64,000 nucleotides of DNA from an uncultured Fidelibacterota bacterium (GTDB taxonomy: Bacteria > Fidelibacterota > Marinisomatia > Marinisomatales > Marinisomataceae). Every line of letters starts with the position of its first letter. The first letter of the stretch is position 1. The notes beneath the pieces are model-generated. The model was not told where the DNA came from. It saw nothing but the letters and a program-made list of their open reading frames with translations, and did not search any database. Positions 8,652-19,039 of the stretch are shown in pieces. The DNA lies in contig CACKGC010000002.1 in the NCBI GenBank assembly GCA_902599655.1, positions 1-64,000 on the forward strand. Reading direction: 5' to 3'. The position numbers and the translations under genes are program-made.

Positions 8652-10074
8652 AGTATTAAATACTATTCTAAATGAATCTATTGAACTGCCTAAAGTATTA
8701 GTTAAGGGTCTTACTAATAATTCCTTAAAAGTAAAAAAAGGATACATTTTTTTTGCTTTTAAAGGAGAGAATAATGATGGAAATGACTTCATTGAAGATG
8801 CATTTAAAAACGGAGCTTGCTTAGCGATTACCGATTCTGATAAGTTAAAATCTCAAAAAAATGTAGTTAAAGTTAAAGATGTCAGAATTGCAGCAGGCAT
8901 TGCTTGTTCAAATTTTTACAATTATCCTCAAAATAAAGTAAAGTTGATAGGAATTACTGGTACGAATGGTAAAACATCTACATCAACCATTTTAAAAAGC
9001 ATTTTAGATGCGAAAAATGAAAAAACGTTACAGATAGGCACAAGTGGAATAAAGCCTTCTTTTGAGATCAATCCTGGACTAACTACACCAGATATTTTTG
9101 ATTTGTATGAAATATTAAATCATGCAGTTAATGAAAATTACAAAAATGTTATATTGGAGGTTTCTTCTCACGCATTATCACAAAGAAGAATAGAAAACAT
9201 TTTTTTTGATATAACTGCATTTACAAATCTTACACTTGATCATTTAGATTATCACAAGACAATGGATGAATATTTTAGTGAAAAACTTAAACTTTTTAAG
9301 TTAAATAAAGATAATGGTTCTTCTGTTGTAATGATTGATAATGAGTATGGTAAAAGAATTACTGAGTTACATTCAAATGTCAAATGTATTTCTTTCAAAA
9401 CTGAAGATGCTGATTATTTTTGCACATCATATAGCATCAATAGTTTAGGAATAGCAGGTACTTTAGCGTGGGACTCCAAAACTTTAGACTTTGAATCAAA
9501 GCTTATTGGTTCATTTAATTTAGAAAACCTGATTCTTGCTGCATCAATTGCAATTGAGCTTAACATTTCAAGACAATTTATTATTGAGGGAATTAAAAAT
9601 TGTGAAAATATAGATGGAAGACTTCATTTGGTTAAAAATACAAGCAATCAAATGATATTTTTAGATTATGCACATTCACCTGATGCATATTTCAGGACTT
9701 TAAATGCTCTAAAAGAAAACTTTAGTCGACCTTTGAAAGTTCTTTTTGGCGCTGGAGGCGGTAGAGATAAGTCTAAAAGACCAAAAATGGCGGAAGTTGT
9801 TGAAAAATATTCTACAGAATGTTATCTAGCACCTGATAATCCTAGATTTGAAGACATTGAATTAATAAATAATGATGTAATTGAAGGATTTTCTAATGAA
9901 AATCATCATATTTTCAATGATAGAAAAGAAGCGCTTAAATTTGCTTTAACAAATTTAAAGTCAGATGAAATATTAATTATTTTTGGAAAAGGAACAGAAG
10001 AGTATCAAGAAATTAATGGTACGAAACATTTTTATTCTGATAGTGATATAATTAAAGAATTTTATGAGAATTGA
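8635..10074 (+). CDS. murE: UDP-MurNAc-L-Ala-D-Glu:meso-diaminopimelate ligase
   Basis: ATP-dependent Mur ligase adding the third amino acid of the peptidoglycan stem peptide in the cytoplasm. 479 aa. The ATP loop GITGTNGKTSTS is near residues 107-118. The substrate motif DNPR (near 401), in APDNPRFED, is the meso-DAP specificity motif, so the wall is predicted to be DAP-type. The C-terminal FGKGTEEYQEI is also characteristic. The ATG at 8635 gives the expected N-terminus and overlaps the preceding gene by 17 nt; murF follows with an 11-nt overlap. Confidence 0.97.
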   Translation: MIEIDKVLNTILNESIELPKVLVKGLTNNSLKVKKGYIFFAFKGENNDGNDFIEDAFKNGACLAITDSDKLKSQKNVVKVKDVRIAAGIACSNFYNYPQNKVKLIGITGTNGKTSTSTILKSILDAKNEKTLQIGTSGIKPSFEINPGLTTPDIFDLYEILNHAVNENYKNVILEVSSHALSQRRIENIFFDITAFTNLTLDHLDYHKTMDEYFSEKLKLFKLNKDNGSSVVMIDNEYGKRITELHSNVKCISFKTEDADYFCTSYSINSLGIAGTLAWDSKTLDFESKLIGSFNLENLILAASIAIELNISRQFIIEGIKNCENIDGRLHLVKNTSNQMIFLDYAHSPDAYFRTLNALKENFSRPLKVLFGAGGGRDKSKRPKMAEVVEKYSTECYLAPDNPRFEDIELINNDVIEGFSNENHHIFNDRKEALKFALTNLKSDEILIIFGKGTEEYQEINGTKHFYSDSDIIKEFYEN

Positions 10075-11302
10075 TTTAAAGGAAAAAAACCATTTTTTAA
10101 CAGTTTTTGAAGCTTTTTTTGATCAATCTATTAATAGGCCGATAAATGGAATATCGATAGATAGCAGAAATATCAAAAAAAATGATCTTTTCATTGCTAT
10201 TAAAGGAGAAAACTTTGATGGTAATGATTTTGTTGATCAAGCTATACAAGATGGTGCAAGTTATACGTTATCATCATATGAAAATGAAGGCAGCCATCAT
10301 CTTTTAGTTGAGGATTTAAATGTTTTCATAAAAGAGTTATTAATTAACTGGTTGAAGAGTTTTAATGGAAGAATTGTAGGAATCACAGGTTCAAACGGGA
10401 AAACTACAACCAAGGATTTGATAGCGCACCTTCTCCAATCGAAGTTTAAAGTTGAAAAAACTTTAGGTAATTATAACACCTCAATAAGCGTTCCTTTATC
10501 AATTCTTTCTTTTACTCTTGATTCTGAAATATATGTTTTGGAATTAGGAGCAAATAAAGTTGGAGATATAGAATATTTATCATCAATAGTTAAACCAGAC
10601 TATGGGGTAATTACAAGTATTGCTGCAGCACATCTTGATGGATTTGGTTCAATAGAAAATATTGAAAAAGAAAAAAAATCTATACTCAATCATTCAGCAA
10701 AGAAATTTAACTTCCATGAGACAAAGCCAAACTCTTTACCTGTTAATTTTAAAGAACATAAAAGTAATATTTTTATTAAAAATTTAGAAATTGCTTCTCA
10801 TGTTGCTAATGATATCTTTAATGATAGTAATTTTCCTGAATTGAATGGTGATTTATTAATTAATTGCTTAGAAAGTTTCAAAATGCCTCCAGGGAGAGGT
10901 GAAATTTTCTCTTTGAATAATTTTAAAATTATAGATGATTCATACAATGCAAATCCAGAATCTGTTAAAGCGGCATTAGATCATCTGGGTGGTTTTAAAG
11001 AATGTAGAAAATTTTTTGTTTTTGGAGATATGAAGGAGCTTGGAGCTAATGAAGAGATTTTTCATAAAAAAATAGGTCAATATGCAGTTGAAAAAGCAGA
11101 TATTTTATTAACCGTTGGCAAGTTGGCTAAAAATGCACAATCTAATAGTAATAACTTTGCATTAAGCTTACATTTCAATGATAATTTTTCTTTATTAGAA
11201 AAGTTAAATGAACTTTTAACAGACGGAGATATTGTTTTGATTAAGGGGTCCAGAAGTATGCAACTTGATCAATTAATTAATGAATTAAAAAATGTTAAAT
11301 GA
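10064..11302 (+). CDS. murF: UDP-MurNAc-tripeptide:D-Ala-D-Ala ligase
   Basis: Adds D-Ala-D-Ala (made by Ddl) to the UDP-MurNAc tripeptide. 412 aa, slightly short for the family. N-terminal binding motifs ISIDSRNIKKNDLFIAIKG and FDGNDF are present, then the ATP loop GITGSNGKTTTKD near 107 and the central IIDDSYNANPESVKAAL. The C-terminal domain includes FGDMKELG and IKGSRSM. It overlaps murE and mraY by 11 nt each, a tightly coupled operon. Confidence 0.96.
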   Translation: MRIDLKEKNHFLTVFEAFFDQSINRPINGISIDSRNIKKNDLFIAIKGENFDGNDFVDQAIQDGASYTLSSYENEGSHHLLVEDLNVFIKELLINWLKSFNGRIVGITGSNGKTTTKDLIAHLLQSKFKVEKTLGNYNTSISVPLSILSFTLDSEIYVLELGANKVGDIEYLSSIVKPDYGVITSIAAAHLDGFGSIENIEKEKKSILNHSAKKFNFHETKPNSLPVNFKEHKSNIFIKNLEIASHVANDIFNDSNFPELNGDLLINCLESFKMPPGRGEIFSLNNFKIIDDSYNANPESVKAALDHLGGFKECRKFFVFGDMKELGANEEIFHKKIGQYAVEKADILLTVGKLAKNAQSNSNNFALSLHFNDNFSLLEKLNELLTDGDIVLIKGSRSMQLDQLINELKNVK

Positions 11303-12401
11303 ATTATTATTACCACTAAGAGAATATTTTGGTTTCTTAAATCTTTTTGAATACATCACTTTTAGAGCTGGTGCAAGTGCGATTCTTGCTCTATTAATTA
11401 GCTTTATATTTGGGCCTTTCGTTGTAAAAAAATTAATAAATCTTCAGATAGGTGAATCCATAAGAGATCATGGTCCAGATTCCCATAAAAAAAAACAGGG
11501 TACTCCCACTATGGGAGGAGTATTGATCATTCTTTCTACAATTATCCCTACTGTCTTATTAGCAGATTTAAATAATTTATTTATTCAAATAATCTGTATT
11601 TCAATGGTTTGGATGGGGTTAATTGGTTTTTATGATGATTATTTGAAAGTCGTAAAGAAAAGAAAAGATGGTTTGAGCGGAAGATATAAATTGCTAGCTC
11701 AAACTATTCTTGGAGTATTCATTTCATATATACTAATAAGTTCAAATGTATATGGGGACTATACTCTTTTAACTTTTGTACCTTTTTTAAAGAATGTTTC
11801 TATTAATTTCTTTTATCCTATCATTTATGCTATCTTTATTATTTTAGTTGTTTCAGCTACTTCAAATGCAGTAAACCTTACGGATGGTCTAGATGGTTTA
11901 GCTGCCGGATTGTTAGCTATTTCAGTAAGTGTATTTGGAGTAATAGCATATATTTCAGGAAGAGTTGATTTTACCGACTATTTATATATTGCTTATTTGC
12001 CATTAGCAAGTGAACTGACAATCTTTGCTACTGCGTTTTTTGGTGGTTGTCTTGGCTTCTTATGGTTTAATGCAAAGCCTGCCGAGATTTTTATGGGAGA
12101 TGTAGGATCTTTATCTACTGGAGCTGCTTTGGGAACATTAGCAATTCTTCTTAAAAAAGAAGTCTTATTATTAATTGTTGGAGGAGTCTTTGTTATTGAA
12201 ACCTTATCTGTTATCATTCAGGTTTTATATTTTAGATATACAAAAAACAAATACGGTACTGGTAAAAAATTCTTTCTAATGGCACCAATTCATCATCATT
12301 TTGAGCTGAAAGGATGGCCTGAATCAAGAGTCGTTACAAGATTTTGGATAATAGGCATACTTTTTGCTCTAATGTCTTTGACTACTTTCAAAGTAAGATA
12401 A
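11292..12401 (+). CDS. mraY: Phospho-MurNAc-pentapeptide transferase (lipid I synthase)
   Basis: Inner-membrane enzyme joining UDP-MurNAc-pentapeptide to undecaprenyl phosphate. 369 aa with about ten hydrophobic segments. It starts with the canonical PLREYFGFLNLFEYITFRA. Signature motifs: QGTPTMGG, GFYDDYLK (aspartates), NLTDGLDGLAAG, FNAKPAEIFMGDVGS, and the histidine motif MAPIHHHFELKGW. It is the last mur gene of this block; murD, ftsW, murG and murC, which usually follow, are replaced by ispG one base downstream of the stop. Confidence 0.97.
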   Translation: MLNELLLPLREYFGFLNLFEYITFRAGASAILALLISFIFGPFVVKKLINLQIGESIRDHGPDSHKKKQGTPTMGGVLIILSTIIPTVLLADLNNLFIQIICISMVWMGLIGFYDDYLKVVKKRKDGLSGRYKLLAQTILGVFISYILISSNVYGDYTLLTFVPFLKNVSINFFYPIIYAIFIILVVSATSNAVNLTDGLDGLAAGLLAISVSVFGVIAYISGRVDFTDYLYIAYLPLASELTIFATAFFGGCLGFLWFNAKPAEIFMGDVGSLSTGAALGTLAILLKKEVLLLIVGGVFVIETLSVIIQVLYFRYTKNKYGTGKKFFLMAPIHHHFELKGWPESRVVTRFWIIGILFALMSLTTFKVR

Positions 12402-12402
12402 C

Positions 12403-14196
12403 ATGAGAAGAAAAACTTTAAGTGTTAAAATAGGTAAGGTCTTTATTGGAAGCGATCATAGCATCAAAACCCAATCTATGACAACAGCATCCACCATGGA
12501 TACTGATAAGAGTGTTGATGAAGCCATAAGAATCATTCAAGCAGGTGGAAAACTAGTTAGATTTACAGCTCCAAATATTAATGAAGCAAAAAATTTATTA
12601 AACATTAAAAATGCTTTGGTTGCAAAAGGTTATGATGATCCACTAGTTGCTGATATTCATTTTACTCCAAATGCTGCATTAGAAGCATCAAAAATTGTGG
12701 AAAAAGTAAGAATTAATCCTGGAAATTATGTTGATAAGAAAAAATTTGAAGTCAAAGAATACGATGATAAATCTTATCAAGATGAGCTTTTAAAAATTGA
12801 AGAGAAATTTATTCCTCTAATTAATTCCTGTAAAGAAAATAAAGTAGCTATGAGAATTGGTACGAATCATGGATCATTGTCAGATAGAGTAATGAATAGA
12901 TTTGGTGATACTCCATTAGGCATGGTTGAATCAGCAATGGAGTTTTTAAGGATTTGCAAACAAAATGACTACGATCAAATTGTTTTATCAATGAAATCAA
13001 GCAATCCAATTGTAATGATACATGCATATAGGTTACTTGTTAAATCCATGGAAAATGAAAATATGCATTATCCACTTCATTTAGGAGTTACTGAAGCAGG
13101 AGATGGACTAGACGGAAGGATAAAGTCTGCATTAGGCATAGGAACCTTACTATCCGAAGGTATAGGAGATACGATTCGAGTATCATTAACTGAAGATCCT
13201 GAGTTTGAAATTCCTGCAGCTGAAAAAATTCTAGAAAAAATAGATAGTATTTCTGAAAAAATAAGACTTAAGAATACTGATAAAAGAGCTTTTTCATTTT
13301 TTAAAAGAGAAACTGAATCTATTAAAAATATTGGAGAGAAAAATCCGCCCATTGTAATTTCAAATAGTTCAAATGATTTTGAAGGAAATTTTCCAGATTA
13401 TTTATTTATCGATGATCTTGATAATCTTGACGACTCAAAAAAATATATTATTGAGGGCAAAGATTGGAATGAAAATCTTTCAAAAAATATTTTTCCTTAT
13501 TTTAATTCTTTAAAAGATTTTAGAAAGTCTGAAGCTATTTCAAATACTTTAAATTTCATTGAGATTGAATTGTCAAAAATAACTAACACTATTATGCAAA
13601 CATTCTCAAATAATGTTGTAATAGTTTTAAATGTTGATAATGCAAATAGACATGATTTATTAAGCGCTTTTAATTTTCTAGAAGAGAAAAGAATAAAAAT
13701 TCCAGTTATTTTAAAAGGCAGTTATCAAAGTTCAGACTTTGAGAAAGTTGCAATAGATGCCTCTATCGATATAGGTTCAATTTTATTGGAAGGGATGGGA
13801 AATGGAATATGGATTCAAACAAAAGATTTTGATTCAAAGATAAATGAACTTTCATTTTTGATTTTACAAAATACTAGAACCAGAATATTTAAAACTGACT
13901 ATATATCATGTCCTTCATGTGGAAGAACAAAATTTGATTTACAAGAAACTACAGCTTTAGTAAAAGAACATACAAATCATTTGAAAGGATTAAAAATTTC
14001 AGTGATGGGTTGTATTGTCAATGGACCTGGAGAAATGGCAGATGCGGACTATGGTTATGTAGGTTCTGGAGATGGAGTTATATCTCTTTATAAAGGCAAA
14101 GAATTAGTTAAAAGAAATATTTCAAGTGAGCAAGCTGTGGATGAATTGATTCAGTTAATTAAAGAAAATGACGATTGGGTCGATCCCAAAAATTAA
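12403..14196 (+). CDS. ispG: 4-hydroxy-3-methylbut-2-enyl diphosphate synthase, long form
   Basis: Iron-sulfur enzyme of the MEP isoprenoid pathway; isoprenoids feed undecaprenyl phosphate for MraY. 597 aa, the long form with an extra central domain as in plants, chlamydiae and Bacteroidetes; the short form is about 370 aa. The N-terminal TIM barrel starts VKIGKVFIGSDHSIKTQSMT, with PLHLGVTEAG and KSALGIGTLLSEGIGDTIRVS. The insert covers roughly residues 290-480. The C-terminal 4Fe-4S domain has CPSC (Cys near 504 and 507), MGCIVNGPGE (Cys near 537) and the conserved Glu. It begins one base after the mraY stop and is likely in the mur operon. Confidence 0.96.
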   Translation: MRRKTLSVKIGKVFIGSDHSIKTQSMTTASTMDTDKSVDEAIRIIQAGGKLVRFTAPNINEAKNLLNIKNALVAKGYDDPLVADIHFTPNAALEASKIVEKVRINPGNYVDKKKFEVKEYDDKSYQDELLKIEEKFIPLINSCKENKVAMRIGTNHGSLSDRVMNRFGDTPLGMVESAMEFLRICKQNDYDQIVLSMKSSNPIVMIHAYRLLVKSMENENMHYPLHLGVTEAGDGLDGRIKSALGIGTLLSEGIGDTIRVSLTEDPEFEIPAAEKILEKIDSISEKIRLKNTDKRAFSFFKRETESIKNIGEKNPPIVISNSSNDFEGNFPDYLFIDDLDNLDDSKKYIIEGKDWNENLSKNIFPYFNSLKDFRKSEAISNTLNFIEIELSKITNTIMQTFSNNVVIVLNVDNANRHDLLSAFNFLEEKRIKIPVILKGSYQSSDFEKVAIDASIDIGSILLEGMGNGIWIQTKDFDSKINELSFLILQNTRTRIFKTDYISCPSCGRTKFDLQETTALVKEHTNHLKGLKISVMGCIVNGPGEMADADYGYVGSGDGVISLYKGKELVKRNISSEQAVDELIQLIKENDDWVDPKN

Positions 14197-14241
14197 CTTA
14201 CATTGCTTGAACAATTAAACTTTTATGTGTAAAGTCCTTTC

Positions 14242-15288
14242 ATGGGGTTAGAAAACTATATACCAGCAAATTTATTGCTTTGGATAGAACCGATTGTTAC
14301 AATCTTTTTGGGGATTGTTTTAGGGCTCTTTTTCAAAAAATTTCTTGTTTCTAGGTTAAAATCTCTATCAGAGAAAAACAATTGGCAAAGCGATGACGTA
14401 GTTATCAATGCAATTGATTCAGTTATTGTATTTTGGTTCTTTTTGGCTTTTTCTTCAATAGCTATTGGAAATACAGATCTTCCTGGCCCTGAAGATATAT
14501 TCCAAAAGATTATATCAGCTTTTTTAATTATTTCTATTAGTTTTACTGCTTCGAAGGTGGTGTTGGGACTGCTTGATATTTGGTCTCAGACAAATAAATC
14601 TCTTCCTTCAACAGGTATTTTTAAAGGCTTAACAAATGTTGCAATCTTTTCTATTGGTATATTATTTATTCTCCAATCTTTTGGTATCTCAATTACACCT
14701 TTAATAACTGCTCTTGGTGTTGGTGGTTTAGCAGTTTCCTTAGCATTAAAAGATACATTGTCTGATTTATTTGGAGGAATCAACATTCTTTTGAGTAAAA
14801 CAATGCAAGAAGGTGATTATGTACAGCTAGACAACGGATACCAAGGTTATGTTGAAAACGTTGGTTGGAGATATACTACAATTCGTGAAAGAGCTAATAA
14901 TATAATTTCTATCCCTAATTCTGTGCTTTCAGGTTCAATCTCTAAAAACTTTTCTTCTATGGATTCTGCTTTTAGAGTCCCTATTCAAATTGGAGTTTCA
15001 TATGATAGCGATCTTGACCATGTTGAAAAAGTTGCTTTAGAAGTTGCAAATGAAATTTATGAAGAGCTGGATTGCGTCAGTAAATCATATAAACCAGTTA
15101 TAAGATTTAGAGAATTTGCAGATTCAAGTATTAATTTTTTTATTTATTTTCAAGGTAAGAACTTTGGTGATCATAACACTATTCTTAATAGCTACATAAA
15201 AAAGCTTCATAAAAAGTTTAAAGAGGAAAAAATCGATATTCCTTATCCAATTAGAACTCTTATTCATAAGAATGAAATTAAGGATTAA
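14242..15288 (+). CDS. MscS-family small-conductance mechanosensitive channel
   Basis: Inner-membrane channel that opens on osmotic downshock. 348 aa with about four hydrophobic segments. The pore-lining helix region is GVGGLAVSLALKDTLSDLFGG with its regular Gly/Ala pattern, followed by the beta domain with EGDYVQLDNGYQGYVENVGWRYTTIR and the IPNSVLSG motif. It has one extra N-terminal helix compared with E. coli MscS (286 aa). The ATG at 14242 is the first plausible start, 45 nt after ispG. It overlaps dut by 17 nt. Confidence 0.93.
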   Translation: MGLENYIPANLLLWIEPIVTIFLGIVLGLFFKKFLVSRLKSLSEKNNWQSDDVVINAIDSVIVFWFFLAFSSIAIGNTDLPGPEDIFQKIISAFLIISISFTASKVVLGLLDIWSQTNKSLPSTGIFKGLTNVAIFSIGILFILQSFGISITPLITALGVGGLAVSLALKDTLSDLFGGINILLSKTMQEGDYVQLDNGYQGYVENVGWRYTTIRERANNIISIPNSVLSGSISKNFSSMDSAFRVPIQIGVSYDSDLDHVEKVALEVANEIYEELDCVSKSYKPVIRFREFADSSINFFIYFQGKNFGDHNTILNSYIKKLHKKFKEEKIDIPYPIRTLIHKNEIKD

Positions 15289-15709
15289 AGCTTTTAACGC
15301 TAGAGCAAAAGAGCTCTATGAAAATCATTCACATTTTCATTCTGGCGATGCTGGATTAGATTTATTTGTTGTTGAAGATCAGACTATTCCAGCCAATAGT
15401 ACACAACCAATTCCACTACAAATAGCTTGCGAAAATTTAGATAATAAAGCGTACTATTTATTTCCAAGGTCTAGTATATCTAAAACTCCATTGAGACTTG
15501 CTAATTCAATTGGTCTAATTGATGGTGGTTATAGAGGTGAGTTAGTTGGTATGGTTGATAATATATATGATAAAGATTTCCATATTAAAAGAGGAGAAAG
15601 ATATTTTCAATTAGTTGCTGTAGATAGTTCTCCAATTGACTTTGAATTAGTAGAAGAGCTGTCTGAATCTAGCCGAGGAGAAGGCGGATTTGGTAGTACA
15701 GGCAGATAA
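15272..15709 (+). CDS. dut: dUTP diphosphatase
   Basis: Hydrolyses dUTP to dUMP, limiting uracil in DNA; complements the uracil-DNA glycosylase at 27293-28099. 145 aa trimeric-type dUTPase. Motif 1 is DAGLDLF, motif 2 PRSSISKTPLRL, motif 3 GLIDGGYRGEL with the catalytic Asp (Gly-Gly replaces the commoner Ser-Asp/Pro-Gly), and motif 5, RGEGGFGSTGR, is the nucleotide-closing C-terminal tail. The start overlaps the mscS 3' end by 17 nt. Confidence 0.95.
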   Translation: MKLRIKAFNARAKELYENHSHFHSGDAGLDLFVVEDQTIPANSTQPIPLQIACENLDNKAYYLFPRSSISKTPLRLANSIGLIDGGYRGELVGMVDNIYDKDFHIKRGERYFQLVAVDSSPIDFELVEELSESSRGEGGFGSTGR

Positions 15710-15755
15710 TTAATATTTCATTTGTTATTCTAGCTACTAAATTTTAAAATTACCG

Positions 15756-15826
15756 TGCAAAAAATAAGTAAATATGACATTTTTGCATAAAAAATAGTTA
15801 AAATGCTAATTGGCACATTTTTTGCA
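15756..15826 (+). promoter_or_regulatory. Inverted/direct A-tract repeats in the groESL control region
   Basis: TGCAAAAAAT (15756-15765) and its exact reverse complement ATTTTTTGCA (15817-15826) lie 51 bp apart, and a near-copy of the right arm, ATTTTTGCAT, sits at 15779-15788. The right arm covers the -12 element of the predicted promoter. These could be binding sites for a regulator or bent DNA; A/T richness makes chance copies possible. Confidence 0.35.
15811..15826 (+). promoter_or_regulatory. Sigma-54 type (-24/-12) promoter upstream of groES
   Basis: TGGCAC (15811-15816), five bases, then TTGCA (15822-15826). The GG (15812-15813) and GC (15824-15825) are separated by exactly 10 bp, as required by RpoN promoters (consensus TGGCAC-N5-TTGCA/T). 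Predicted transcription start is near 15837, about 30 nt before the groES ATG. No CIRCE element (TTAGCACTC inverted repeat) is seen. rpoN itself is not in this window. Confidence 0.65.
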
Positions 15827-15867
15827 TTGATAACTATAGATTATTTAACAAAAAAAAGGATGAAACA

Positions 15868-16158
15868 ATGTCTTTAAAAATTAAACCGCTCGAAGATAGA
15901 GTAGTTGTAGAAGCAATGGCTGCTGATGAAACAACAGCTAGTGGAATTATACTTCCTGATACTGCTCAAGAAAAACCTCAACAAGGTACTGTAGTTGTGG
16001 TTGGTCCAGGAAAAAATAATGAAGATGGTACTACAAGTAAAATGACTGTTAAGACAGGCGATGTAGTATTATATGGTAAATATTCAGGTACAGAAATCAC
16101 CTATGAAGGCAAAGACTTGCTTATCATGAGAGAGAGTGATATTCTGGCAATTTTATAA
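15868..16158 (+). CDS. groES: Co-chaperonin GroES
   Basis: 10-kDa lid of the GroEL chaperonin. 96 aa, normal length. It begins with the canonical [13 protein letters not shown]; the mobile loop that docks on GroEL is around [21 protein letters not shown]; it ends [15 protein letters not shown]. An AAGGA Shine-Dalgarno (15856-15860) precedes the ATG. It heads a two-gene operon with groEL, behind a predicted sigma-54-type promoter. Confidence 0.98.
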   Translation: MSLKIKPLEDRVVVEAMAADETTASGIILPDTAQEKPQQGTVVVVGPGKNNEDGTTSKMTVKTGDVVLYGKYSGTEITYEGKDLLIMRESDILAIL

Positions 16159-16168
16159 GGAGGATTAA

Positions 16169-17812
<1,644 letters not shown>

Positions 17813-17845
17813 TTGATTTTTCTGAAAAAAGTGAAAATAAAATAC

Positions 17846-17873
17846 AAAAAACCCTCTATTTTGAGGGTTTTTT
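17846..17873 (+). terminator. Rho-independent terminator of groESL
   Basis: AAAAAACCCTC (17846-17856) pairs with GAGGGTTTTTT (17863-17873) around a 6-nt loop, with the T-tract extending the right arm (TTTTTTGTTT). It lies 33 nt after the groEL stop and 17 nt before folK, so it separates the two operons. Confidence 0.92.
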
Positions 17874-17890
17874 GTTTGTAAAATAGTATT

Positions 17891-18400
17891 ATGTTTAAAA
17901 ATAAAGTTTATTTATCTATAGGATCAAATATTGGAGATAGAGAATCGAATATTGCCTCAACTATTGCAATGTTGGGCTCATATATCGAAATTTCAAAAAT
18001 AAGATCCTCGTCATTTTACAAAACAGAACCTCTTTACAATGAAAATCAACCATCTTTTCTTAATATTGTTTTAGAGCTTGAAACTACTTTAACTGCCTTT
18101 CAACTTTTAGATAAGATTCATGAAATCGAAAAAATGTTAGGCAGAGAAGAGAAAAGACAAAAAAATCAACCTCGAACAATTGATATTGATATAATAATTT
18201 TCAAAGATAGTTTTATAGATACTCCAAATTTACAAATACCACATCCAGGGGCTTTAATAAGAAAATTTGTTTTGATTCCCTTAGCAGAACTAGCTTCAGA
18301 TGAAATTTTTCCTAAAACTAATATTAAAATTGTTGATTTACTTGAAAAGTGTCCTGATACTTCAGTAGTTCAAAAATATATTATTGATAAGAAAGCATGA
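17891..18400 (+). CDS. folK: 6-hydroxymethyl-7,8-dihydropterin pyrophosphokinase
   Basis: Transfers pyrophosphate from ATP to the pterin in folate synthesis. 169 aa. Conserved motifs: YLSIGSNIGDRE at the start, FYKTEPL and QPSFLN in the substrate loops, and the signature QPRTIDIDIIIF with Mg-binding aspartates; IPHPGALIRKFVLIPLAELA follows. It stands alone with no folP or folB beside it, and overlaps the kinase gene by 4 nt (ATGA). Confidence 0.96.
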   Translation: MFKNKVYLSIGSNIGDRESNIASTIAMLGSYIEISKIRSSSFYKTEPLYNENQPSFLNIVLELETTLTAFQLLDKIHEIEKMLGREEKRQKNQPRTIDIDIIIFKDSFIDTPNLQIPHPGALIRKFVLIPLAELASDEIFPKTNIKIVDLLEKCPDTSVVQKYIIDKKA

Positions 18401-19038
18401 AAGAATTAGATATATATATTGCAATTGAAGGACCGATAGGCGTTGGAAAAACAAGTCTTGCCAAGCTCATTGCAGACAAACTAAACGCTAGAAAAGTTTT
18501 TGAAAAATTTGAGGAAAATCCTTTTCTAAAAGATTTTTATGATGATCCAGAATCAAATGCATTCCAGACACAAATTTTTTTCCTTCTTCAAAGATATCAA
18601 CAGCAACAAAAAGATATTAGACAATTGAATCTTCTGCAAAAAGGAGTAGTCACAGATTATATGTTTGAAAAAGACAGACTTTTTGCTGATTTTACTCTGA
18701 ATTCTGAAGCAGAATTCAAACTTTATTCACACGTTGCTGATATTTTAGAGAAAGATATCGTTAAGCCTGATTTGGTAGTTTATTTGCAGGCAGATACTCC
18801 CAGACTGATGAAGAATATTAAAAAAAGAGGTAGGGATTTTGAAAAGTATGTAACACAAGATTATATCAATCAAGTTAATGAACGTTACCAAGAATTTTTT
18901 GTTAATTATGAAGAAGGTCCATTATTAATTATCAATACAAACAATATTGACTTTGTAGAAAATTCAGAGGATTTTGAAAATCTTCTTAATGAAATCCATC
19001 AGCCTCATCAAGGTATAAAATATTTTAATCCATCATAA
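18397..19038 (+). CDS. Deoxynucleoside kinase (deoxyadenosine/deoxyguanosine kinase family)
   Basis: Salvage kinase phosphorylating deoxynucleosides with ATP. 213 aa. The P-loop is in IEGPIGVGKTS (residues 9-19), followed by the FEENPFLKDFY motif, the DRY-like region VTDYMFEKDRLFA (nucleoside-binding Asp/Arg), and the lid Arg motif KNIKKRGRDFEK. The DYMFEKDRLFA form is typical of the bacterial dGK/dAK group, but substrate preference (dA, dG or dC) cannot be read from sequence alone. Translationally coupled to folK; a short membrane-protein gene starts one base after its stop. Confidence 0.92.
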   Translation: MKELDIYIAIEGPIGVGKTSLAKLIADKLNARKVFEKFEENPFLKDFYDDPESNAFQTQIFFLLQRYQQQQKDIRQLNLLQKGVVTDYMFEKDRLFADFTLNSEAEFKLYSHVADILEKDIVKPDLVVYLQADTPRLMKNIKKRGRDFEKYVTQDYINQVNERYQEFFVNYEEGPLLIINTNNIDFVENSEDFENLLNEIHQPHQGIKYFNPS

Positions 19039-19039
19039 T

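Noticed and set aside
15710-15867. CIRCE/HrcA operator before groES
   Set aside because: No TTAGCACTC-N9-GAGTGCTAA inverted repeat; the TGGCAC belongs to a -24/-12 motif.
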